Assembly (NCBI GenBank): GCA_003152795.1
Contig: PMBA01000424.1
Location: 7,136 to 18,824, forward strand
Direction: 5' to 3'
Length of the DNA: 11,689 bases
Origin: Acidobacteriaceae bacterium
GTDB lineage: Bacteria > Acidobacteriota > Terriglobia > Terriglobales > Acidobacteriaceae
Shown here: in pieces, positions 1-7,683 of the stretch
Layout: each line of letters begins with the position of its first letter
Numbering within the stretch: the first letter of the stretch is position 1
The notes under the pieces: generated by a model
The model's input: the letters and a program-made list of their open reading frames with translations, nothing else
Told to the model about the DNA's origin: nothing
Database searches by the model: none
Position numbers and translations under genes: made by a program

Positions 1-2
1 CC

Positions 3-143
3 GTGAAGTACGACGGGCGTCGGGAGCCAGAGTATCTGAGGAAATCAGATTTCTATGAACGTGTGTGGCAAACAAATCAAGGTCGAGGGGCGATTGATTC
101 GGATCGCTCGTCTCGACGCCGACAAGTACCAGTTCCTGGATGA
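3..143 (+). CDS. Possible 3' end of an upstream gene, frame uncertain
   Basis: The first ~60 bases probably hold the tail of a preceding gene. Two frames are open from the window edge. The frame starting at base 3 reads a protein-like stretch (YDGRREPEYLRKSDFYERVW) and stops at 141-143, which would overlap the next gene by 89 nt. The frame starting at base 2 stops with the TGA at 56-58 and would give a classic 4-nt ATGA overlap, but its codons end mostly in A or T, unlike the neighbours. I cannot decide between them and recognise no family. Frame 1 is closed by stops at 4-6 and 37-39. Confidence 0.2.
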   Translation: MKYDGRREPEYLRKSDFYERVWQTNQGRGAIDSDRSSRRRQVPVPG

Positions 144-951
144 TCCCGAGCGGATGATCGAGGCTTTGCGGAAGTGCGGTTCCCGGGTCGATCTCTTTAC
201 TTTCATGCAGCGACTGCCTGAAACATCTCCAAAGTATGGTTACCCGATGGAGTGGGATAATTTCGCCGTCCTGCCGATCTCCACGTTCGAGCAGTGGTGG
301 ACGAAGCAGATCGGGTTCAAAGCCCGGAACAAGGCAAAGCAAGCCGAGAAAAAAGGTGTCACGGTCCGCGAGATTTCCTTCGATGACGCTCTAGTGCATG
401 GAATTTGGGAGATCTACAACGAAGTTCCCATTCGGCAGGGAAGAAGGTTTCCGCACTACGGGAAGGATCTCGAGACGGTGCGCAAAGAGGAGGCGACCTA
501 CCTCGACTATAGTACCTTCATTGGAGCATTCCTCGGGCCGAAGCTGATCGGTTTCATCAAGCTCGTGACCGACGAAACTCGGACCCAAGCCGGGCTCATG
601 AACATCGTGTCTCTGATTCAGCAAAGAGACAAAGCCCCTACCAACGCCCTGCTGGCTCAGGCAGTTCGATCCTGCGCTCTCCGGGGAGTCTCTCATCTGG
701 TGTACTCGAACTTCGCCTACGGAAAAAAGCAGAGCGACACGCTCAGCGATTTCAAAGAGCGGAACGGGTTCGAACGCATCGATGTGCCACGCTATTACGT
801 GCCCTTGACTCCCCTTGGCCAGGTCGCCTTCCGTTTCCGGCTTCATCACCGGCTGTTGGACCATTTCCCGGAACCCTTGGCGGCCAAGCTGCGCGAACTT
901 AGAAGCGCCTGGTACAGCCATAAGTTCCAGACAGTTACGGAAGCCTCCTAG
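55..951 (+). CDS. FemAB/GNAT-like acyltransferase
   Basis: Soluble protein of 298 aa with no signal peptide or membrane segment, so probably cytoplasmic. The middle resembles FemAB-type or GNAT acyltransferases: a basic helix, RNKAKQAEKKG (91-101), then VRE and an IYNE..IRQG segment (120-129), a beta-strand pair FIGAFLGPKLIGFIKLV (155-171), a conserved-looking QQRDKAPTNALLAQAV stretch (189-204) and a C-terminal FKERNGFERI (233-242) typical of the last GNAT strand. It would transfer an acyl or aminoacyl group to a small precursor; in this context a nucleotide-sugar, amino-sugar or lipid-linked glycan intermediate is the likely acceptor (inference). The first in-frame start is ATG 55, because this frame is closed at 37-39; a purine-rich GAGGAAA (38-44) precedes it at a rather long distance. 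The next gene starts only 7 nt downstream, so the two are likely co-transcribed. Substrate cannot be read from the sequence. Confidence 0.75.
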   Translation: MNVCGKQIKVEGRLIRIARLDADKYQFLDDPERMIEALRKCGSRVDLFTFMQRLPETSPKYGYPMEWDNFAVLPISTFEQWWTKQIGFKARNKAKQAEKKGVTVREISFDDALVHGIWEIYNEVPIRQGRRFPHYGKDLETVRKEEATYLDYSTFIGAFLGPKLIGFIKLVTDETRTQAGLMNIVSLIQQRDKAPTNALLAQAVRSCALRGVSHLVYSNFAYGKKQSDTLSDFKERNGFERIDVPRYYVPLTPLGQVAFRFRLHHRLLDHFPEPLAAKLRELRSAWYSHKFQTVTEAS

Positions 952-958
952 AGGGACA

Positions 959-2782
959 ATGCCAGGAATTGTCGGCCTCATCACAGACATGCCGCGCGAC
1001 CGTGCGGAGAGGGAACTGCTGCGCATGGTCGAAGCCCTTCGCCATGAATCCTTCTATGTCACTGGAACCTGGATTGACGAGTCCCAGGGTATCTACGTCG
1101 GCTGGATCGCGCGCCGGCATTCTTTCGACGATCCAATGCCGCTTCGAAACGAAGCAGGCGACGTCACGCTGGTCTTTTCCGGGGAGGAGTTCCCGAAACC
1201 AGGAACGGCGCAATCGCTGAAGAGTCGCGGCCACGTGCTTGACCCGGCTGGGCCATCTTATCTAGTCCATCTTGCCGAGGAAGACGCGACGTTCCCTGCC
1301 GGCTTGAACGGCAGATTCCATGGTCTCCTGGCCCGGAGCCTGGACGGGACCGCTATGCTGTTCAACGACCGGTACGGGATGCACCGGATCTATTACCACG
1401 AAGCGAAGGGGACTTTCTATTTTGCCGCGGAAGCCAAGGCTATCCTGGTGGTGCGGCCTGACCTTCGGACGATCGATCCTCGGGGCTTGGGGGAATTGCT
1501 TAGCTGCGGTTGTACGCTGGAGAATCGAACCGTATTCAAGGATATTTTTGTGCTGCCGCCGGCTTCCGCCTGGAGCTTCCGTGAAAAGGCGCTGGAGCGG
1601 AAGAGTTCGTACTTCAGTGCCAGCACATGGGAAGATCAAGCCCCTCTGGAAGAGGAGGCTTACTATCAGCAGCTTCGAGATGTCTTCACTCAGAACCTGC
1701 CACGCTATTTCGATAGCCCGCAGCGGATCGGCATGTCGCTCACCGGTGGCCTCGATTCGAGGATGATCATGGCCTGGCGGAAGGACCCTCCCGGGTCGCT
1801 TCCGTGCTACTCGTTTGGAGGGATGTTCCGCGACTGTCAGGATGTCATCATGGCGCGGCGGGTGGCTGAGGCTTGCCGGCAGCCCTACCAGGTCGTTACG
1901 GTAGCCGAGGAATTCCTATCCCGCTTTCCGCACTACTCGGAACGTACCGTCTATCTTACCGATGGCTGTTGTAACGTCAGCCATTCCTCCGATCTGTACA
2001 TTAATGAGCACTCGCGCGAAATTGCTCCAGTGCGAATGACGGGGAACTATGGCGGGGAAGTGCTCCGGCGCGTCAGAGCCTTCAAACCTATGGAGCTGCC
2101 ACCGGGACTGTTCGAGGCCGAGTTTTCCTCGCAACTGCAGGTGGCGCGGCAGACCTATGACGGGCTACTGGGCGGACACCCTCTTTCCTTTGCCGTGTTT
2201 CGTCAGGCGCCATGGCACCACTACAGCCTTCTCGCCTTGGAACAGACGCAGGTTGCGCTGCGATCGCCGTATCTGGACAATGAGTTTGTGCGCACGGTTT
2301 TTCGCGCGCCGCAATCGACACTTCAGAGCAACGATATCTCTCTGCGGCTGATCGCGGACGGCGACTCGCGTCTGCGGCGGATCCGCACCGATCGAGGCCT
2401 CGGCGGCAACGGGACGCATCTCCGGGCCGCGTTCGTGCATCAATGGTTGGAATTTACCTTCAAAGCCGAATATGCCTACGACTATGGCATGCCGCAATGG
2501 GTCGCCAAAGCCGATCATCTTGCCGCGCCGCTGCACTTGGAGCGACTCTTCCTTGGCCGTCACAAGTTTTATCATTTTCGAATCTGGTACCGGGATTTCC
2601 TGGCGAATTACGTTCGCGAGATGCTGCTTGATTCGCGGACTCTTTCGCGTTCCTATGTCAATCCCAAGATGCTGCAGAAAATCGTTGCTGGGCACCTGAA
2701 GGGCGACCGGAATTACACGACTGCGATTCACAAAATGCTCACAGCGGAGCATCTGCACCGCCTCTTTATCGACGTCAGTTGA
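959..2782 (+). CDS. Asparagine synthase-like ligase lacking the glutaminase Cys
   Basis: Homologue of AsnB-type amidotransferases, 607 aa. The open frame runs back to 815, but that part only overlaps the previous gene; ATG 959, 7 nt after the preceding stop and next to GAGGGA (951-956), gives the family's usual N-terminus. Class II glutaminase-like domain: PGIVG (2-6), LNGRF (116-120), NDRYGMHRIYY (136-146) and FAAEAKAIL (155-163). ATP-pyrophosphatase domain: PP-loop SLTGGLDSR (260-268), TGNYGGEVL (361-369), RSPYLDNEFV (435-444) and IRTDRG (475-480). Most family members start Met-Cys, the Cys being the N-terminal nucleophile that hydrolyses glutamine. Here residue 2 is Pro, so glutamine-derived ammonia is not expected. 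The synthetase site would still activate a carboxylate with ATP, as in beta-lactam synthetase and lasso-peptide cyclases, which also lack this Cys. In exopolysaccharide clusters such proteins are assumed to amidate sugar acids or transfer amino groups; the acceptor here is unknown. Confidence 0.85.
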   Translation: MPGIVGLITDMPRDRAERELLRMVEALRHESFYVTGTWIDESQGIYVGWIARRHSFDDPMPLRNEAGDVTLVFSGEEFPKPGTAQSLKSRGHVLDPAGPSYLVHLAEEDATFPAGLNGRFHGLLARSLDGTAMLFNDRYGMHRIYYHEAKGTFYFAAEAKAILVVRPDLRTIDPRGLGELLSCGCTLENRTVFKDIFVLPPASAWSFREKALERKSSYFSASTWEDQAPLEEEAYYQQLRDVFTQNLPRYFDSPQRIGMSLTGGLDSRMIMAWRKDPPGSLPCYSFGGMFRDCQDVIMARRVAEACRQPYQVVTVAEEFLSRFPHYSERTVYLTDGCCNVSHSSDLYINEHSREIAPVRMTGNYGGEVLRRVRAFKPMELPPGLFEAEFSSQLQVARQTYDGLLGGHPLSFAVFRQAPWHHYSLLALEQTQVALRSPYLDNEFVRTVFRAPQSTLQSNDISLRLIADGDSRLRRIRTDRGLGGNGTHLRAAFVHQWLEFTFKAEYAYDYGMPQWVAKADHLAAPLHLERLFLGRHKFYHFRIWYRDFLANYVREMLLDSRTLSRSYVNPKMLQKIVAGHLKGDRNYTTAIHKMLTAEHLHRLFIDVS

Positions 2783-2850
2783 ACCGGAACACTTACCAGC
2801 GGGGCTGATTCCCGGCGAATGACGGGCAAGCTGCAGTAGACAAGAGCTTC

Positions 2851-4215
2851 ATGTTCAAATATCCGGCAGTGGTTCTGTGCCTAGGTTTCATTACCTGGCT
2901 GATCGTCCGCGATTGCAAGCGGCGCCCTTTCGTCAGCAATGCGGTATGGATACCGACTTTTCTTCTGCTGGTCATTGGATCCAGATCTCTGTCGGACTGG
3001 TTGGGTATGGGAGGCCCGCTGATCGGCGGCAACGGGGGCGAAAGAAATCCACTCGACCAGGCGTTTTTCTTTGCCATCCTCGGTTTCTCGTTTTTCATCT
3101 CGCTATCGCGCGGCGTGAAGTGGGGCAGACTCTTCGCATCGAACATCCCGTTGATGGTTTTATATCTGTTCTTCGCCCTCAGCGTGTTGTGGTCAGGCGA
3201 CCCGGTTGGTTCCACGAAGCGCCTGTTCAAAGATTTCGGGATGCTGTTTGTCATCTCCGTCATGCTCTCGGAAAAGAACCCGCTCGACGCCGTGCGGGGT
3301 GTCTATGTACGGTGCGCATGTGTGCTCTTTCCACTCTCTGTGCTGCTCATCAAGTATTTCCCGACTATGGCTCGGGATTACAGCATGGAAGGCGAGCCGC
3401 TGTACTCTGGCGTGACCACACAGAAGAATAGTCTGGGTGAGATTGTCCTGGTTTTCACCCTGTTTCTGCTCTGGGATTTTCTGGAGACGCGCCCGGCGAA
3501 ATTTCGCTTGAGCCGCATCCCCTGGGACCGGGTCGCGCTGCTCGTGATGGGTGTCTGGCTGCTGCGCATGTCGAAGAGCCAGACTGCCTCGCTGTGCCTG
3601 GCGTTTGGTTCGGTCCTGATCTTGAGAAGCGGATGGCTTGCCTCCAGAAAGATCAGCAGGCTTGTGCTGATTGGAGCCCTCTCTCTTCCTTATCTGCTTT
3701 TTTTCGCCCAGAAATTCAGTTCGTTCATCGCTCCGATGGTTGAAGCCCTGGGGCGCAATATGACTTTTACCGGTCGAACTGACATCTGGGCTCATATCAC
3801 TGCGAAAACCGTGGATCCGATCGTCGGCGCTGGTTATTGGAATTTCTGGGGCGGGTGGGGCGGCCGAGTGATCGCCGACGCCATGAACACTTCTGTCCCC
3901 AACGCGCATTGTGGTTATGTGGACATGTACCTGGATGGCGGAATTATCGGTCTCAGCCTGCTCTTTATCATGCTGATCGCTTATGGCCGGCGACTGATGT
4001 GGAATCTGCCGGTCAACCTCTACCAGCGTGTCAGATTTGCCATGTTCATTGTTATGATCATCTACAATCTCTCGGAATCCATGTATTTCAGGCTCACTCC
4101 GATCTGGTTCACCACCCTCCTGGTGATGGTGGACTTTCCCTTCCGTAAGAGCCAAGTGAAGAAGGCCGCGGCGCCGGTTGCGCCCGAGATCGCTAATCTC
4201 CCCGGAATTGCCTGA
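2851..4215 (+). CDS. O-antigen polymerase/ligase family protein (Wzy/WaaL-like)
   Basis: Polytopic inner-membrane protein of 454 aa with roughly ten to twelve hydrophobic segments, for example 5-19, 33-44, 71-86, 99-113, 152-168, 196-210, 228-239, 245-258, 268-286, 364-377 and 396-408. Family signatures of the O-antigen ligase/polymerase group are visible: GVTTQKNSLG (187-196) with the Lys-Asn pair, TGRTDIW (307-313) at the start of the large periplasmic loop, and NAHCGYVDMYLDGGIIGL (351-368), which matches the usual HN.yl.....lGliGl pattern. Such proteins join undecaprenyl-pyrophosphate-linked repeat units into a polymer (Wzy) or transfer the polymer to an acceptor (WaaL); the two cannot be told apart by sequence reading. 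With the MOP-type flippase further downstream, a polymerase role is favoured. ATG 2851 follows a 68-nt gap and has only a weak ribosome-binding site (ACAAGAG). The C-terminal ~25 residues are a hydrophilic Ala/Pro/Lys-rich tail. Confidence 0.87.
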   Translation: MFKYPAVVLCLGFITWLIVRDCKRRPFVSNAVWIPTFLLLVIGSRSLSDWLGMGGPLIGGNGGERNPLDQAFFFAILGFSFFISLSRGVKWGRLFASNIPLMVLYLFFALSVLWSGDPVGSTKRLFKDFGMLFVISVMLSEKNPLDAVRGVYVRCACVLFPLSVLLIKYFPTMARDYSMEGEPLYSGVTTQKNSLGEIVLVFTLFLLWDFLETRPAKFRLSRIPWDRVALLVMGVWLLRMSKSQTASLCLAFGSVLILRSGWLASRKISRLVLIGALSLPYLLFFAQKFSSFIAPMVEALGRNMTFTGRTDIWAHITAKTVDPIVGAGYWNFWGGWGGRVIADAMNTSVPNAHCGYVDMYLDGGIIGLSLLFIMLIAYGRRLMWNLPVNLYQRVRFAMFIVMIIYNLSESMYFRLTPIWFTTLLVMVDFPFRKSQVKKAAAPVAPEIANLPGIA

Positions 4216-4253
4216 GTCCCCGCAGCCATGTGGATGTTTCGACGGTGCGCTGT

Positions 4254-5645
4254 ATGCCAAATTCCATTGATACCGATAACGTGACCATTCACCATAGCGC
4301 AAAGCCGCTCATCGTTTTGGGGGTGCTGGCCGCCGTCCTGCATGGGGTATTTCTTTTTCTTCTGGTCCCCGCCCTGAACCATCGGGTTTCGCCGTTCTAT
4401 AGTCAGGACGGTTTCATGGATGGCTACGATCAGATAGCGACAAATCTGGTTGAAGGCCGCGGATACCGTTTCTACTCCGACACCGGCAAGACCCTTATGC
4501 GGGAGCCGGGCTATCCCGTGTTCGTGGCGGGACTTTACCTCGCCTTCGGCCGCGCGTTCACCGTCGTGAAGCTGGCAAACCTCTTCCTGGCCTTTCTGAC
4601 GGCATGGATGTTGACCTGGTTCGGCCGCAAAGTGTCAAACCAGCTGATCATGGTTGTAGCCCCGCCTTTGCTGTTTCTGTTCCATCCGGGAACGTTGATC
4701 GCTGAGAGCCGGGGCGGAGTTGAAATCCTGTTTGGCTGTTTGATCGTTTTGTTCATGCTGGTGGTTTACCAGGCTATCGAGAACAACCGCTGGTGGTACT
4801 ACTTGATCGCTGGCGCCGTGTTGGGCCTGACCGTTCTGGTGAGAAGCACGCCTCTGCTGTTCCCGGTCTTCCTGCTGGCATATCTACTTTTGTTTGAGAG
4901 GCAACGAATACCGAAGCTCGCCAGCTGCCGAAACATCGCTGTGATGGTGGTGGCCATGGTCGTCGTGCTCTCGCCATGGATCATCCGAAACTTCAAGTTG
5001 ACCGGACGTTTTGTGCCGACAGCCAGTGTGCTCGGAGTCTCAGCCCATGCCGGTCAATACATCTGTACCCATTTTTCGGAGGGTAAGCCCTGGGTGATGC
5101 TCGACCGGGATGCGGCCCTCGAAAGAAGCAAACTTGCCTTAGAGCAGGGTTATCACTTCAAGGATACGTACTATCAGGCATTCTATTCAGCCGGGGATGA
5201 GTTGAGTTTTTCCTCGTACTTGGCCAAACGAGTTTTCACGGAATACGAAAAGCATCCATGGCTGTGTGCCAAGTGCGTCGCCTACAACTTGTTCAATTTC
5301 TGGTTCGCAGGAAAGTCTTGGGTATCTACCGGAATGAATATGGCGGTGCAGATCCCTTATCTGATTCTTGCCGGAATTGGGACATGGGTGTGCGTGAAGA
5401 ATAAGCGTTTCCCGATGATTGGTCCCATGGTGCTCTTTATTGTCTACGTGGTTGCGGTGTACGTGCCGATTCTTGCCCAGGCCAGATACAGCGTGCCCCT
5501 CATTCCCTTGCTGGCGATTCTGGCATCGATTGCACTGCTGCACTTTCGAGGAAGGGCTTGGATGGGCGACAGATCCACCCTGGTGACGGCAGACCAGGCT
5601 TCGCCTGCCTCCGCGTTAGCTGTGTGCGGTCCGGAGAAACAGTGA
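4254..5645 (+). CDS. GT39/ArnT-like membrane glycosyltransferase
   Basis: Polytopic membrane protein of the GT-C fold, 463 aa from ATG 4254; an in-frame GTG at 4230 would add 8 residues, and neither start has a clear Shine-Dalgarno site. After TM1 comes a periplasmic loop with DGFMDGYDQIATNLVEGRGY, then REPGYPVFVAGLYLAFGR, the hallmark R.PGYP..l.....fG segment of the ArnT/PMT-like family. Further hydrophobic helices follow, then LSPWIIRNFKLTGRFVP, also typical. The extracytoplasmic region after it is followed by C-terminal helices with YVPILAQARYSVPLIPLLAI, where ARY..P is characteristic. Members use polyprenyl-phosphate-linked sugars at the periplasmic face and transfer the sugar to lipid, glycan or protein. 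The acidic residues of the first loop (within SQDGFMDGYDQ) are candidates for the catalytic Asp. Its stop overlaps the start of the next gene (GTGA, 5642-5645); that gene encodes a polyprenyl-phosphate sugar synthase domain, a likely donor source. Confidence 0.83.
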   Translation: MPNSIDTDNVTIHHSAKPLIVLGVLAAVLHGVFLFLLVPALNHRVSPFYSQDGFMDGYDQIATNLVEGRGYRFYSDTGKTLMREPGYPVFVAGLYLAFGRAFTVVKLANLFLAFLTAWMLTWFGRKVSNQLIMVVAPPLLFLFHPGTLIAESRGGVEILFGCLIVLFMLVVYQAIENNRWWYYLIAGAVLGLTVLVRSTPLLFPVFLLAYLLLFERQRIPKLASCRNIAVMVVAMVVVLSPWIIRNFKLTGRFVPTASVLGVSAHAGQYICTHFSEGKPWVMLDRDAALERSKLALEQGYHFKDTYYQAFYSAGDELSFSSYLAKRVFTEYEKHPWLCAKCVAYNLFNFWFAGKSWVSTGMNMAVQIPYLILAGIGTWVCVKNKRFPMIGPMVLFIVYVVAVYVPILAQARYSVPLIPLLAILASIALLHFRGRAWMGDRSTLVTADQASPASALAVCGPEKQ

Positions 5646-7534
5646 AACGCTTTGCCCAGTTTGTCGCGTCCCTGGTGGTGGGTGGCCTGGTGCTTCGCGC
5701 CGTTCTCGGCCACTTCGATCTGGGGCAGACCGGAATAGCATTGCGCGATGCGGACCCCAGACTGCTCATTGCCGGCCTGGCGTTAATGATCCTCGCTTAC
5801 CTGCTGCGCGGAGCCCGCTGGCGCATTTGGGAGTCGAGTCTCAGCTATTGGGATTCGCTGCGCCTGATCCTGATCGGCTTCATGGGCAATAACATACTGC
5901 CTGCGCGCCTGGGCGAAGTTCTGCGAGCTCATTGCACCGCGGCGAAGACGGGCCATGGACGCGGCCGGACGGCAACGTTGGCCTCGATCGCCGCCGAACG
6001 CATTTTGGATGGTTTAGTTCTGGCTGTATTCGGCCTCGTCGGTATGGCCCTTGTTCCTGTCGATCGCCGCTTGCGCTGGTCGTTGTTTCTGGTCTCGCTT
6101 GCGTTCGCGTTGCTGGCTTTGGTGCTGGTTGTCAGCATTCATTTCCATGAGCGAATCCGTTCCACGATTGTCGCCGCCAACCGCAAGTTCCCCGGTCACG
6201 TGACCGCGTTTGTCCGGAAGAGGGCCAGCCGCTTCCTGGATGGACTTCTTCCACTGCAGGGATTGCCCCGTATCTTCATCGCGATTGCGACGACGGCGAT
6301 CCTCTGGGGCATCGAGATTGGTTTCTATTATTTCATCGGGCGCGCGGTTTGGGACGGCATGAGCGTGCCCATCGCTCTCTTGTTCCTCGTTGTTGTGAAC
6401 TTCGCTTCACTCATACCCTTCACCGTTGGCGGCATCGGAACCATCGAGGCCGTCGCCGTCGCTTTTCTGGTGAGCTCGGGTGTTCCCCCTGCTCTGGCGC
6501 TGGCCATGATCCTGCTGCAGCATGCCGCCCAGTATTTCTTCACCACCGTTACCGGCGGAATTGTATATCTGGCCGGCGGATTCTATCGCGTACCGCTCAC
6601 CCGCCCTAAACCTGAAGTTGCTTCACGTCCAGCGACGGCTGCTGCTCTGCCGATCATTGAGCAAACCCGTACCAGTTTGGATCATCTCGGTGAACTGGTT
6701 GAACTGAAGCCCGCCCCGCGCGCCGGCATTCAGCTGTCAATCGTGATTCCCGCGTATAACGAGCAGGCGCGCCTGCCCAGGACTGTGCTGGAGGCGATTC
6801 ACTGGTGCACCAGTCAAGACCTCAACTTCGAACTTATCCTTGCCGACGATGGTAGTCGCGACGAGACTTTGGCTCTTGCCCGGCTCTTCGAGGAGAGCGA
6901 TGTTCGAATTCGGGTCCTAGCCTGCCCTCACATGGGCAAGGGCGCTACGGTTCGCATGGGAATTCTCAATGCCCGAGGCGAGTCCGTGCTTTTCATGGAT
7001 GCCGACGGAGCCACTCCGATGAGCGAGATTCCGAAGCTGCGCGCGGCCATCGAAGCTGGCTACGACCTCGCGATTGGCTCCAGAGTTGTCCAGGCACCCG
7101 GCCAGGTCGAGGTAAAGACCACGTTTCATCGAAAAGCCATTGGCCGTGTATTTGCATTCTTTGTCAACCTGTTTGCCATCGAAGGCATCGCTGACACGCA
7201 GTGCGGCTTCAAGATGTTCCGCCGCGGCGCCGCCCGTGCCATCTTCTCTCGCCAAAAGATGGTGGGCTTCGCTTTCGACGTCGAGATTCTCTTTATTGCC
7301 CGCCGGCTATCGCTGTCCGTCGCCGAGATTCCCGTCAACTGGGTCGCCCAGCCTGGATCGAAGGTCAATCTCGTGACCGACTCTTGCAGGATGTTGTGGG
7401 ATATCAGCCAAATTCGGTGGTTGCACCGTGACTTTCAGGCGAGTCTTTCACCCGCCAAAGAAGGCCGTCTCCGCCAGTCCGACCTGGTCCGCACCTGGTG
7501 GCCGTCACCAGATAGAGGCGAAGAAACGTCGTAG
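5642..7534 (+). CDS. Flippase-like (LPG synthase TM) domain fused to ALG5/DPM1-like GT2
   Basis: Two-domain protein, 630 aa. GTG 5642 is chosen: it overlaps the preceding stop as GTGA and has GGAG (5633-5636) five bases upstream. The frame extends to a TTG at 5558, but only within the previous gene. Domain 1 (about 1-315) is a multi-helix membrane region of the lysylphosphatidylglycerol-synthase TM / UPF0104 type, with GNNILPARLGEVLRAH (82-97) and SLIPFTVGGIGTIEAV (256-271), its two conserved motifs. After a linker (about 316-362) comes a GT-A glycosyltransferase, family 2: VIPAYNE (368-374), ADDGSRDET (401-409), DXD motif DADG (453-456), GSRVV (479-483), DTQCGFKMF (518-526) and FAFDVEIL (543-550). 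This set matches dolichyl-phosphate glucosyl/mannosyl synthases such as ALG5, so the predicted reaction is NDP-sugar + polyprenyl phosphate to polyprenyl-P-sugar at the cytoplasmic face. The fused membrane domain may anchor it or help flip the product (inference). The stop codon lies in a 19-nt tandem duplication. Confidence 0.88.
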   Translation: MKRFAQFVASLVVGGLVLRAVLGHFDLGQTGIALRDADPRLLIAGLALMILAYLLRGARWRIWESSLSYWDSLRLILIGFMGNNILPARLGEVLRAHCTAAKTGHGRGRTATLASIAAERILDGLVLAVFGLVGMALVPVDRRLRWSLFLVSLAFALLALVLVVSIHFHERIRSTIVAANRKFPGHVTAFVRKRASRFLDGLLPLQGLPRIFIAIATTAILWGIEIGFYYFIGRAVWDGMSVPIALLFLVVVNFASLIPFTVGGIGTIEAVAVAFLVSSGVPPALALAMILLQHAAQYFFTTVTGGIVYLAGGFYRVPLTRPKPEVASRPATAAALPIIEQTRTSLDHLGELVELKPAPRAGIQLSIVIPAYNEQARLPRTVLEAIHWCTSQDLNFELILADDGSRDETLALARLFEESDVRIRVLACPHMGKGATVRMGILNARGESVLFMDADGATPMSEIPKLRAAIEAGYDLAIGSRVVQAPGQVEVKTTFHRKAIGRVFAFFVNLFAIEGIADTQCGFKMFRRGAARAIFSRQKMVGFAFDVEILFIARRLSLSVAEIPVNWVAQPGSKVNLVTDSCRMLWDISQIRWLHRDFQASLSPAKEGRLRQSDLVRTWWPSPDRGEETS

Positions 7535-7550
7535 AGGCGAAAAAACGTCA
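7513..7550 (+). repeat. 19-nt tandem duplication spanning a stop codon
   Basis: Two adjacent copies, 7513-7531 and 7532-7550. The first 18 bases of each are identical apart from 7523 G versus 7542 A; the last base differs too. Each begins TAGAGGCGA. Because 19 is not a multiple of three, the TAG of copy 2 (7532-7534) falls in frame and ends the flippase/GT2 gene, while the TAG of copy 1 is out of frame. Removing one copy would extend that protein to a stop at 7638-7640. Confidence 0.85.
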
Positions 7551-7581
7551 TGGACCATACCCGAGTGCCGCTTCTTCACCC

Positions 7582-7597
7582 ATTGGCCATGGCCAAT
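7582..7597. promoter_or_regulatory. 16-bp perfect palindrome, possible operator
   Basis: ATTGGCCATGGCCAAT is a perfect 16-bp inverted repeat with no central spacer. It lies in the non-coding gap between the flippase/GT2 gene and the secreted beta-helix gene, about 40 nt upstream of a possible promoter. Position and symmetry fit a dimeric regulator site, but no regulator gene is visible here and one palindrome can arise by chance. Confidence 0.3.
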
Positions 7598-7636
7598 TGC
7601 CTTTCTTGCGGGGGAGACCCGGTGCACTTCCGTGTC

Positions 7637-7664
7637 TTGACCGTCCGGTCCAGCTAGGTAGACT
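7637..7664 (+). promoter_or_regulatory. Possible sigma70-like promoter for the beta-helix gene
   Basis: TTGACC (7637-7642), a 16-nt spacer and TAGACT (7659-7664) resemble -35 and -10 elements. Transcription from here would give a leader of roughly 75 nt before ATG 7746. The site fits a separate transcription unit for the secreted protein, which follows the largest gap in the window. The match is imperfect. Confidence 0.3.
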
Positions 7665-7683
7665 TGTTGCAAGGACTCTAGCG

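Noticed and set aside
815..958. 48-residue N-terminal extension of the asparagine-synthase-like protein
   Set aside because: It overlaps the acyltransferase gene in another frame and reads as non-protein-like; the family's N-terminus starts at ATG 959.
391..1026. 211-codon minus-strand frame across the acyltransferase/ligase junction
   Set aside because: No recognisable domain, and it covers the ends of two well-supported + strand genes. Treated as a shadow.
2165..2758. 197-codon minus-strand frame opposite the asparagine-synthase-like gene
   Set aside because: Lies entirely over conserved synthetase-domain coding sequence (RSPYLDNEF, IRTDRG) and shows no family features itself.
959..2782. 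Lasso-peptide cyclase interpretation of the Cys-less asparagine-synthase homologue
   Set aside because: No precursor peptide, leader protease or RRE-type gene is visible nearby, and the neighbours are all glycan genes.
4228..4284. Short ORF starting at ATG 4228 between the Wzy-like and GT39 genes
   Set aside because: Only 18 codons, no ribosome-binding site and overlapping the GT39 gene start; most likely chance.
3193..4302. 369-codon open frame on the minus strand opposite the Wzy-like gene
   Set aside because: Its translation is rich in His, Gln, Asp and Arg with no hydrophobic core or family motif, and it mirrors a clear membrane-protein gene on the + strand. It is an antisense shadow produced by codon bias.
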